A stretch of 64,000 bases of DNA. It comes from Laetiporus sulphureus 93-53. Lineage: Eukaryota; Basidiomycota; Agaricomycetes; Polyporales; Laetiporaceae. The notes beneath the pieces are model-generated. The model saw only the letters and a program-made list of their open reading frames with translations, had not been told where the DNA came from and made no database searches. Positions 55,307 through 64,000 of the stretch are shown piece after piece. A program made the position numbers and the translations under genes. Each line of letters starts with the position of its first letter. The stretch's first letter is position 1. The stretch lies in contig NW_024468556.1 of the NCBI RefSeq assembly GCF_001632365.1, forward strand, positions 252,343 through 316,342. Reading direction: 5' to 3'.

Positions 55307-57036
55307 AGAGACACACGGGTGCGCTGTTGACAAGCAGACGTCGAGTCGTGTATCTGAGCGGGAATGCCGTTATAAAGGGCTGCCGGTTTTTCACCCGGTA
55401 TTCGCCCACCGGGAGCGAAGGGTCAGTAGAGACAGGTAGAAAGGACGATGGGGAGGGAGTCCCATTGCCATGCAGGCACGTCGTGGGCGATATACGTCCG
55501 GAGCGCTCCATCTACACGTACATCACTTAACCTAAACAGAGGAACCGGTCAACATGAGTCTTGAAACGCCCGAACAAGGGGAAGACGCTGATGTGACAGA
55601 TAATGCTGGACAACTTACCGTCCGCGTTTTACGCGCTCCTGTCCACTCTCGAGACGGGCCTGGAGTCGGTATCCGAAATGAATTGAGGTCCTAGCTTGTC
55701 CTCGGAGTCGAGCTGCCCCCCTCGTTGGCGCCCATTCAGCTTGCCAAGCCGCCGTACGAGGCGTCATTCGAAACGCCAGCGGATCCGATACGGATGACCG
55801 AGAGGCGAGCGGTAGATAACATGTAAGCCGGAGAAGGAGAGGCTGTGTGAAGCAAGGCGTTATAGTAGCAACGTTTAGTATGATTCAAGCGAGGAGCCAT
55901 CGAACACAGCAACAGAAGAGCCACAGATGAGAAGGGACAAATTTAGACATGTACTCAACGGGCTCCTTCCTGGTTCCGCAACTCGGACTGATAGCAATTG
56001 AAACCGACAGGAGAAGCGCCGTGCGGACGTAAAGCGACACTGAAAGTATCAGACGCATCCTGACTATCCTCATGTGTTCCTCTAATTCGCATCCTGCAAA
56101 ACGAGTGCACTGGGGCTTGCAGAGGACCGAAACCATCACGGAGCTGGTCATTTGTCACCATTATTGATATGTTCTGTCTTCTAGTGGTTGCCGGAGAAGC
56201 AGAGATGCGAGCTTGAATGTGGGTGATAGTTGAGACAGCAGTGGAACGATCCGATGCTACCACCCTCCTCATTGAGGATGTAGCTCTGCGAAAACAGAGA
56301 GAAAACAACGCCAAAATACCCTTGTCATCGGCCAAGGCCAGCAAAAGGGAACACCACTGCTTATGAGACTGCTTGTATTTTGAGAGCTAGTAGAATCGGC
56401 ACGCTCCTGGACACAGTCAACACAAGATGACAGCACATTAATCGCTGTCTTCTCGTCGGATCTTCATTCATAGAAAGGCCCACCTTTATATGCCCGCTCG
56501 GGGACTCCGAGCATGCCCAATTTTGACAGGCAAGAGTAGAGCTGGGTGACTGCCCAATCCGCAGCGCGCAGACACGCATTGATCTCATCACCACCGCACA
56601 TCCAGCTCTGCGACAGTTCAGCACACCATGGGCAGGCCGAATTTGCGTGCGATGATGTACGTTGTCAAGAGCAAGATGGCCGAAACCAATTGTGAGGTGG
56701 CGCGGTGGCGGCGGCCCTGGCGGGCGGTTACCCTATTTGTGTCTTACAATACCCGGGTTGATGCAGCCGAAAAGATCATAATCAAGTCCGTCTCCGTAGC
56801 AATGCTCCCTTCGTCCCCTTCCTTCGCTCTGTACATCGTGTTCCCCTACTTGCCGTCCACTGGACGCAACTACGGGCTGAAAAGGAGTCGGCCGCCCGGT
56901 TCTGCTATCTAAGTTATCCCAGTCGTTCGTTACTACTCACAATCCTTTTCCCTGTACCGGCTGCGCCTGTTCGACCATTCGTACTTGACTAGAAGTCGCA
57001 CTTCCAGATTCACAGTGACGCGAACGCGTGTTGGAG
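55307..57036. other. long divergent spacer between SH3 paralogues
   Basis: No convincing gene. Frames at 55955-56344 (-) and 56628-56912 (+) have no motif. It contains the promoters of both SH3 genes. Confidence 0.4.
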
Positions 57037-57959
57037 ATGGCCCCCGCTGATGGCATGCTCGCCCGTCGCAGCGATGGCAGTTCGACGTCGTTGACAGGAA
57101 ACACGGCTCAAATCATTGGTGTCTCCGTCGCCGCAGCCATCGCGGCGTTTGGCGCCATCTTCTTTGGCATCTACCTCTACCGGAAGAGGTTATCAGCCAA
57201 GAGAGAGAAGATTCGCGAGTCTGCCTTTATCAATGTTCGTGGCTTAGTTCGGGATGGTTTTCCTTCGCAGTCCAGTTCGCAGACAAGCTCTAGGTGAGTA
57301 TCTTCCCCACTCTGAGCACTGGTCACAGCTGATGACACGAATGCGTTAGCGAATCGTTACCCCACGCACGAATGAGCAACCCTTTGCCCAGATCTCCCTT
57401 GTCCAACAGTGTCACGATGCCGCCACGGGTGGCTCTCCGCAAGAACGCGACGGAAGAGGAGATTGTCCAGTACTACTCTTCCCAGGGCAGATTACCGCGT
57501 CCATTCGCACCTTTCACCGCATCAAATGGTGACAGCAATCGTTTATCAGCAGTCAGTGCGCTACGCCCTCAGTCCACCGGCTCTTTCTTCTCCATGGTCT
57601 CCTCGTACTCCTCGCGTCGTGGCTCGACCGCCTCCTCCCTCTCTGCATTCGACGACGGCCACAAGCGCAAAGTCCGCCAGCTGTTCCATCCCACACTTCC
57701 TGATGAGCTGTTTTTGAGTCTCGGCGAGCGCATCGCAGTAATCAACAGCTACGACGATGGTTGGTGCATCGTCGGCAGAGACAGCATGCTCAAGCCAGGC
57801 GATGTCGAGCTTGGCGCAGTTCCTAGCTGGGTGTTCATGAAAGCTGTGAAGGGACTCAGAGCTGAGCGGCCCATCCGAACGTCGAGTCTCGGGGTAACCG
57901 TCACTCTTGATGCTCCTGGGCCTAGGCAAGATGTAATCTCCTGGTCGAACTTTTCGTAG
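57037..57959 (+). CDS. single-pass membrane protein with C-terminal SH3 domain, copy 2
   Basis: The ATG at 57037 begins MAPADGMLARRSDGSS. One helix follows, IIGVSVAAAIAAFGAIFFGIYLY, then RKRLSAKREK. After an intron (about 57295-57350) comes a linker rich in Ser/Pro with RVALRKNATEEEIVQYYSSQ, then the SH3 domain HKRKVRQLFHPTLPDELFLS, LGERIAVINSYDDGWCIVGR and LGAVPSWVF. It ends VISWSNFS. About 290 residues. It is colinear with the gene ending at 54302, the HKRKVRQ-F and GDxELGxVP blocks being nearly the same, but in opposite orientation. Copy 1 reads GCVF where this one has SWVF. Confidence 0.87.
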
Positions 57960-58542
57960 CGACTCTACCTGTTGACCATCCTGTTCTCACTCAGTGAGAT
58001 GATCAGCCTCTGCGCTCTGTTGTGTTCCCCAGCATCGTCTGTACCAACTCTCCATCTCCCGACCATATGTCTTCCTGCTCTATCTCAAGGGAGCATCGCC
58101 GCGTTGCCTTCAATCCTCAACCCAAATACCCTTCATGCTTCCTCGATGTCTCACTTCTCTGTGGCCGTTTCTCGTGAATGGATCCCGGAGGTCCGTCCAC
58201 GATTCACGACGCCTATGCTACAGCGTCCTGTCACGCGGCGTGCCCGCCTCCTCTCATCCTTCCCGCTTTCTCTCGGACGTTGCATTATTACTAAATATAA
58301 GGCTGTCTCATTGTATGGGCATTATAGCCTGTTTGACACCCTTTCGACGTAGCTCGTATTCTAGAGGTATGGAACATTCATGACTGCCATAGTACTTGAC
58401 GCAGAGTCAATGTTCTCCAGAAAAGCATTGTAGACTTATAATTGCCGTCTATGTACCGTACTTATAGTCCGGCTGTCGTCACAATTGAGCCTCTGCAATT
58501 TATTTATTCCGACTGTTCTGCTGCACTTGACATCAAGCGCTA
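57960..58542. other. spacer and promoter of ASA1
   Basis: No gene is seen. The 3' half is AT-rich near 58290-58440. Confidence 0.4.
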
Positions 58543-60093
58543 ATGTCCTCAACAAAGCCACCACCGCCATCTCCCTCGCACGTCTTGCGCACACACGCAG
58601 CCGCAGTGTGTGCCATCTATTTTTCTGATGATAACGAACGTCTCTACTCCGGCGATGCATCTGGTCGCGTCGTGATTACCAACACGCGTACTCTGCGGCC
58701 ATCTGCGGTCTGGGACGCACATACGGACAGTATCCTCGGCATTCAGGAGTGGGAAGATCATATCATCACGTCCGTTCGTGCTGTCTTTTGCTGTTTTGCA
58801 AAATTACGTCCGGCTGCTCATTAATATGCATCGAATAGACATGGTCGAGATAACAAGCTGCACGTCTGGCAGCGCGTCCAGGAATTTGCAACGGCTCTCG
58901 GGAACTCTGCAGCCACACCCGGACTACAGACGCCTCAGTTGTGCTACTCAATGGATGTCAATGCCCTCAACTACTGTCGGTTTTCCTTGTGGCCCATTCC
59001 TGGAGCAGCAAGGGACAGCGAGCGGCGTGCTCTGATCGCGTTACCGAACCTGGTTGAGTCCTCCGTGGTACGTGTAAGACCGAGGCCGAAAACTCCCAGT
59101 CTGAACGTATGTTTGAGGCGGACATATGGGTTCTTCCCTCTAGACAGAGGCTTCATGCTGCAGTTGGCAAGATCGGCCTACCTTCGTCGACTTTGGAAGG
59201 TCGAGGTCTTAACCCCATAGGTGTGTTACGCATTATTTCTTTGATCTCACTGTCGTCAATAATAAACCTAGGTATCATCATGTCACTGCACCTTTATGAG
59301 GTGGAGCATCCCCACGTCTCTGGTCGTAAGCAGCTGCGGTTGCTATGTGCATACGAGAACGGTAGCGTGACGATGTGGGGATACACTCGACTTGACAAGG
59401 AGACGTCTGTGGAAGGCATTGGATGGGACTCATTGTGGAATGTCAAGCTGCATGTCGAATCAGGTAAAGAGCAGATCTCACGCGCATATAGCGCACTCAA
59501 CGTGTATATATCCTCCAGTTATGGCAATGGCCGTGTCAAGAGATGGAAGTCTCGCCCTGACGGTCTCTGCAGATCACTTGATCGGACGCTACGATCTGCA
59601 GGTTGGCCTGTCCAAATGCGAGTTGATGACGATATCTGACTTTCCCTGGCATTAAGGCTGCCGACGGATCATCTCATCTTCACACAGCCTGCGTTGTTCA
59701 CAGAACAAAGCACGCAGGCAATGGATCTATTGCTATCCGTGATGATGGTAAAGTATGCGCCGTGGGCGGATGGGACGGCAAGTGGGTGCATGCCGCTGGT
59801 CAGAATATTTGAGGGAATTGACTGCAAAAGCATTCAGAATCCGCCTATATTCCACCAAAACTATGAAACCATTAGGCACTCTCGAATATCACAAACAACT
59901 TGTACAAGCGGTCGCCTTCGCAAGACTAAATTCTCAAGTCACATCAGCAGATGCCTTGGAAACGAACGTTGAAGACGATAGCGAGGACGGGATGACGGAG
60001 CAAGAGAAATTGGAGAGATGCCGGTGGCTCGCCGCTGGTGGGCTTGATCAGAGGGTGTCCCTTTGGTCCCTTATCAGCTTCGGAAAATCTTGA
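58543..60093 (+). CDS. ASA1: ASTRA-complex WD-repeat protein Asa1 (GNB1L-like)
   Basis: This is a WD40 protein of the ASTRA/TTT chaperone complex that matures PIKK kinases with Hsp90. Exon 1 reads MSSTKPPPPSPSHVLRTHAA and then FSDDNERLYSGDASGRVVIT. After an intron come HGRDNKLHVWQRV, LCYSMDVNALNYCRFSL, ALIALPNLVESS, DIWVLPSRQRLHAAVGKIGL, LRLLCAYENGSVTMWGYTRL, MAMAVSRDGSLALTVSADHL, VVHRTKHAGNGSIAIRDDGK and VCAVGGWDGK. The last junction (acceptor CATTCAG) restores KIRLYSTKTMKPLGTLEYHK. It ends in a WLAAGGLDQRVSLW blade. About 400 residues and at least seven introns. All blades seem intact. Confidence 0.9.
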
Positions 60094-60811
60094 ATTTGGA
60101 GCAGCTTGGGATAGGTAAGTACTGCGTCATTTGTGACGGTGAGCTCTGTGTCTAACAGTGCGAGTGGCAGTAAGCTCCAGAATGACTCATACGCTGTTCA
60201 CATAAAATTGAAGAGGTGGTCCTATGGCATCGACGAATCACTAGACAATCAGACAACCTCTCTATAGCTATCCTGAACTGTTCTCATAAGAGCATAGTCG
60301 TCCAAACTCTGAAATCGACTCATCGTTCTTGAAGCGTCGTCGGGACGTGCAGACACCTGAAGCCTATCGCTAGAGAGCCTCGCTGTAGGAAATCCGGGAC
60401 TCGAAATCAGCATCTCTGTTGTCCAAATGTCTCATTACTTTGTCCTCCATGCCACGATCATCTCGCTATGTGCCTAACTAACGACTATTCTTGGGGTACG
60501 ATTTTACGTGTGCTATTGCAGATGTTTCACGATAGTCAATTGCAACGTTAACAGCGTGGCTCGCACACGAAGTTTTTATCTCAAACGACTGAATATACGA
60601 GCCTCGCGGAGAAATCTGAGCCCGCAGTGAGTATTTGAGTAGCCAGTGATCGAGATCGCGCCTTGTCATGACCGTTTTTGGCAGGTTCTGTCGTTCAATG
60701 CAATCTCTCACTGTAGCCTCTCCGACACATACATTCTCTTCATCGGAAGGCTGCTGCATTGAACATATTCAGCGTGATTACAACAGTGGACGGATGCGAG
60801 ATAGAAAATAT
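60094..60811. other. no gene seen
   Basis: This lies between ASA1 and the inverted-duplication edge. A minus-strand frame at 60478-60759 has no motif. Confidence 0.4.
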
Positions 60812-62490
60812 CCGGAGTGATCTCACAGGCGGCGCGGATGGAAGGGCAGGATTGACAGCGACGGCAACGGCAAGACGGAGTGTTCGATAGTGATGGAGTT
60901 GAAGGAGGACCTCGAGCTCTGCGAGGGCCGCCTCCGTCTCTGTCAAGTGGCCTTCGACTGGTGCTACAAGGACCGATCCCGCTTCAAGCGCAACTTCGAC
61001 GATCTTTCGTTCTTGCACGAGGCGATCAAAGAGACACTCATCGCTGAGATCCGGAAGTATCAGGACAATATTGCGACTTGCAAGCGCTCGAACCTCGCAT
61101 CGGCTGAAGCACTGGAAGCCGCGGAGGAGACCATCGACTTCCTGGAGGCTGAGAACTATTTCGCCCAGGTTTCATCAGAGGAGCAGGTTCGCAGGTTACA
61201 GGCCGACAATGCGGCCCTCGTTGCGGAGCTTCGGGCGTACAAGCACAGAATTGAGTTGCTCGAGAGCGAATCGGACGGGACACAAGATGACTGCGGTGAA
61301 CTGGACTGCGACAAGGAGTATCGTGCGGGAACGCTGGAGTATTGTCAGGCTCGTCTCGCTCTCTGTCAAGCAGCCCTATCCTGGCAAGAAGACAACCGGC
61401 GCCGCTACAAGGCAGAGAACGATGGCCTCAAGCATGAGAAGAAGCAGGACGAGCTCACCAAGCAGGCGTTCGCAGACGAGGTCCAAAAGCAGATGGCAAA
61501 GAATGTCTCGCTCGAGCGCGACAAGCGCGTAGCAGCCCAGTCCCTCGAGGCCGCAGAGGACAGCATTGACTTCCTACAGGCGGAGAGCGTCTTCGAGGGG
61601 CAGGCGTTCCATCAACGGACCCTCGAGCTAGAGACGGGTCTGGCGGGGAAGGACAAGGGATGAATCGACTGCGGGAGGACCTGGCTGCTTCCGAACGCCG
61701 GGGACACTCGCACGAGCCCAATGCCACTGCACATGTACAATGGAATGTGGTTCTCTTCAAGGGCAAGATCGACGCGGAGAACGCGTCTCAGCAGGCTCTC
61801 GAATCCGTGAACACGGACCTCCGCAAGCGAACGGCCGAGTTCGAGCAGAAGACCGATACGCTATACCAGCAGGTCGTGAGCCTCACGAAGGACAACGAGT
61901 CACTTGAGAAAGAGCTGAAGGACATGACGGCCGACCTGGGCGCGGTCCGAGAGAGAGAGAAGTCGTGGTCATTCGTCGTGAAGGCGGAGCAGAAACGAGT
62001 TCGCAGCGACCAGAGCGACTCGCAGGCGACGGTTTCGGGTGTTGTCAAGTACTCGTACGGTAGTCCCGAACCAGCGCCATCGGCCTCAGCATTCGCAACC
62101 TCGATCTCTCAGGATAATGTCAAGCGCATCCACGTGCCGAAGTCGGGTGACGGAACTTGAGCTCGGAGTCGTGGCTATAAGAACACAGGAATCAGGTACA
62201 TTCCTATATTCAGATCTTCGCTCGGATGTTCTGACTCGATCTCCTCACCTTACGCAGGTGGCAGCGTACGGATCTTTCCGTATGTTGATTAGGCGGAGAA
62301 TGTCGACGCAATATCAAGTGTTTACTGCAAAGGGCACTGGGGTTTTCCTTCTCTTTCTTTCTTGGTCCGGGTCTATACTGCATGTGTCTCTCATCTATTT
62401 TCTCTCATCTGTCTCTTTTGTAAATCGTTCGCGACTTACGGAGCCTGTGTCTGTACCCATAGCTCGCCACGAGTCTATGCATCGCGTTGA
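60812..62490. repeat. inverted segmental duplication, arm B
   Basis: This is the inverted copy of 35141-36817, about 24 kb away. Similarity starts at ccggagtgatctcacaggcgg (60812) and stops after atcgcgttga (62490). Confidence 0.93.
60813..62160 (+). pseudogene. partial copy of the modular coiled-coil gene
   Basis: The copy holds only the two-arm coiled coil and tail. Its first in-frame ATG is at 60890 (MELKEDLELCEGRLRLCQVA), but the sequence before it, which in the source is coding, contains a TGA (GQD-stop). A loss of one base near 61655 ends the frame at GLAGKDKG (stop near 61662); the source continues EKDIGRLQEDLAA. The second half, from 61660, is open to the tail (HVPKSGDGT). Either the gene is dead, or two shorter coiled-coil proteins are made. 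No membrane part or modules are present, and no upstream exons are seen. Confidence 0.82.
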
Positions 62491-62688
62491 CCTAAATCGT
62501 GTGCAATGAGGACCAGACTGCTCGAGCAGACTCGTGAGTCATACTGCGGACCTCAAGGCATCAATCTGTGTTCCAACCCGTTGAAGCGAGGAGCACGCAG
62601 ACGACGGGCATCAACATATCTATTGAGTTTCTAGCAACACATCAGAAGACCGGCGAGGCTCGTATCAAAGCAATGTAATGATCCCAAG

Positions 62689-62860
62689 CTAAGTAAGAGA
62701 AGCACAGCCCACAGCCCTGTCGTCCACCGAGAACGCCGCGTAGACGCTACGCGTAAAGCTATCGATGAATCAGTTAGTTTGTTGATGCAGCATGGGGTTT
62801 GAGTCACTCACGTATCCTCGACAAACCAGACAGGGTCTTGCAGAGCATTGTCGAGGTTAG
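62689..62860 (-). pseudogene. C-terminal remnant of an aspartic protease
   Basis: On the minus strand, DPVWFVEDT at a GTGAGT donor and, after the intron, FTRSVYAAFSVDDRAVG ending CASLT match the end of pepsin-like proteases and the pseudogene at 51618. The stop is at 62689-62691. No other protease sequence is seen nearby. Confidence 0.75.
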
Positions 62861-62935
62861 TTCTTTGCAGCTGGGTAAGTCAAATCTGCAGGAATAGATT
62901 TAACGGACGTCCTCGACGAGCATATATACTGGCTT

Positions 62936-63181
62936 TTATGCAAAATCGGAGGTTTGCCATCCCTCGTCGGTCTCAATGCAATGAACCTGACATAGCAACC
63001 TTGTCAACAGCTCCGGCTGCTTTTTTGACCATCGAGGAAGCCGGCATTCAAGACGACCATATGCTTCCCTCTCAGAAGACGACGACGATGCCGGTGGGAA
63101 ATGCAGATCACCGTCGAGAAATCCACCGGATTGCCGCAAATGGACGCTCCGGTGATCGCTGTTCAGGAGAATGAGGACCAT
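62936..63181 (-). pseudogene. short protein remnant (VLILLN type)
   Basis: The frame carries VLILLNSDHRSVHLRQSGGF. It is related at DNA and protein level to the remnant at 53224-53640. No family is recognised. Confidence 0.3.
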
Positions 63182-63269
63182 ACTCGGCGAAAAATTGCAT
63201 TTTTAACGATAGTCTGAGCAGCGATGCATAAGCTCCATGGCAAGTGGGAATGACGCACGCGATATTGCG

Positions 63270-63730
63270 TTACCAGAAGGAGCAATTCTGCGCATTAGAC
63301 GCTTCAACATCGCCAGTGTGAAGACCCGGCCACTTTCGGAGATCATCTTCGTTGAGTAGAATGACCGTTATGAATACCGGAGATTCTGGTTTAGGACGGC
63401 CATTATCTACTGTGGGAGATCTGAGCGTTGCCGGAGGATAAGCAAGGCCCGAACGAGAAATGCTCCAACAGCACCCGCGGCGCGGCGGAAGCAAAATGGC
63501 CAACGTGTTTGGCAATGGGCTACAATTCAAATAGTTGGTCCTCACAACAATCAGGGATATAGACATGCACTTACCGTTCACGTGTTGGCTTTTGGGGCCT
63601 GGGAGGCACTGCGGGATAGCAGTGGACCTCGGGGGCATCGGAGCCGGGTACAGGGGCTGCAGGAATGGCAGCCGGATAAGTGCCGGGTGTGCGAGCTGCG
63701 CCGCCTGCCCTGAAGTGGCATGGTTAAAAG
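63270..63730 (-). pseudogene. short protein remnant (second copy)
   Basis: One frame gives ESPVFITVILLNEDDLRKWP and ends QNCSFW. Just upstream a second frame reads HCYPAVPPRPQKPT before a GTAAGT. Two exons are possible, but no full gene can be built. Confidence 0.3.
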
Positions 63731-64000
63731 GGAGGTAGTGAACGTAGCGTTACCTTGCTCGTTTGTACCCAAATCCCAAGTGGTGTCGTGAGTTATTGGA
63801 CGTGGCTGTCACAGATTTTCACCACAAAGTCCGCACGTGACTTTTCTCACACCACAGATCACGTGCTACACCAATATCTCACACCACTCAGCCACAGACG
63901 TGACGCGTAGAGATCAGGTGATAGTCCACATCACATGTTATGGTCCAGACCCGTGGATGATACGGTCGGACCTGTCTATTCCAGGATACAATAGAGGCAC
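63731..64000. other. window edge with CACGTG boxes
   Basis: No gene. CACGTG occurs twice (near 63824 and 63862), in a stretch of repeated cacac/tcacac phrases, which may be a promoter for a gene beyond the window. Confidence 0.35.

Noticed and set aside
55955..56344. 129-codon minus-strand frame between the SH3 paralogues
   Set aside because: No motif, no conserved-looking blocks and no splice partners. It lies in promoter sequence.
56628..56912. 94-codon plus-strand frame before SH3 copy 2
   Set aside because: It shows no family resemblance and overlaps the likely 5' UTR.
61071..61532. 153-codon Arg/Ser-rich frame inside the inverted copy
   Set aside because: It is an out-of-frame shadow of the coiled-coil sequence. 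The same shadow appears in the source gene.

Overview
The window looks like nuclear DNA of a basidiomycete fungus, most likely an Agaricomycete. Genes are dense and on both strands. Most are cut by many short (about 45-60 nt) GT-AG introns, with a few GC-AG introns. Several proteins have clear fungal relatives (Bsd2, Vma9, Sfk1, Asa1, Rsm1/NIPA, fungal TPS1). There are no operons and no bacterial signals. Exon structures were inferred by eye from reading frames, splice motifs and family conservation, so splice positions are approximate unless stated.

Positions 1-34.5 kb are mostly housekeeping. In order: RFC5 (-), HEN1 small-RNA methyltransferase (+), V-ATPase subunit e (-), an Rsm1/NIPA-type C3HC zinc-finger protein (+), a Bsd2-type membrane protein (+), a PPR/TPR-like helical-repeat protein (-), ribosomal stalk protein P0 (+), two tandem NAD(P)-dependent reductases (+), an unidentified gene remnant (-), trehalose-6-phosphate synthase (+), an intron-containing tRNA-Ser(CGA) (-), a DsbA/FrnE oxidoreductase (+), an Sfk1/FRAG1-like membrane protein (+), a DUF4604 protein (+), a coiled-coil protein (-), an unidentified multi-exon gene (-), TAN1/THUMPD1 (+) and the actin-capping beta subunit (+). 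RFC5 and HEN1 share a short divergent promoter with three ACGCGT (MCB-like) boxes.

Positions 35-64 kb are more dynamic. A roughly 1,550-residue gene (35.5-40.4 kb, -) seems to join a multi-pass membrane domain to duplicated acidic modules, a 30-residue tandem repeat and a long two-arm coiled coil. I do not recognise the combination. Its 3' third was copied in inverted orientation to 60.8-62.5 kb, where the copy is broken. Between the copies are a single-pass Ser/Thr-rich membrane protein (-), a decayed NAD(P)-binding protein pseudogene, an AT-rich gene-poor island, an unusual G-alpha subunit lacking the catalytic glutamine (-), a PPIL3-type cyclophilin (+), an aspartic-protease pseudogene (-), two divergent SH3 membrane-protein paralogues, and ASA1 (+). 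A second protease remnant and related short remnants follow the inverted copy. This half therefore mixes working genes with local duplication and decay.

The most original candidates are the modular membrane/coiled-coil gene with its inverted partial copy, the glutamine-less G-alpha protein and the divergent SH3 membrane pair.
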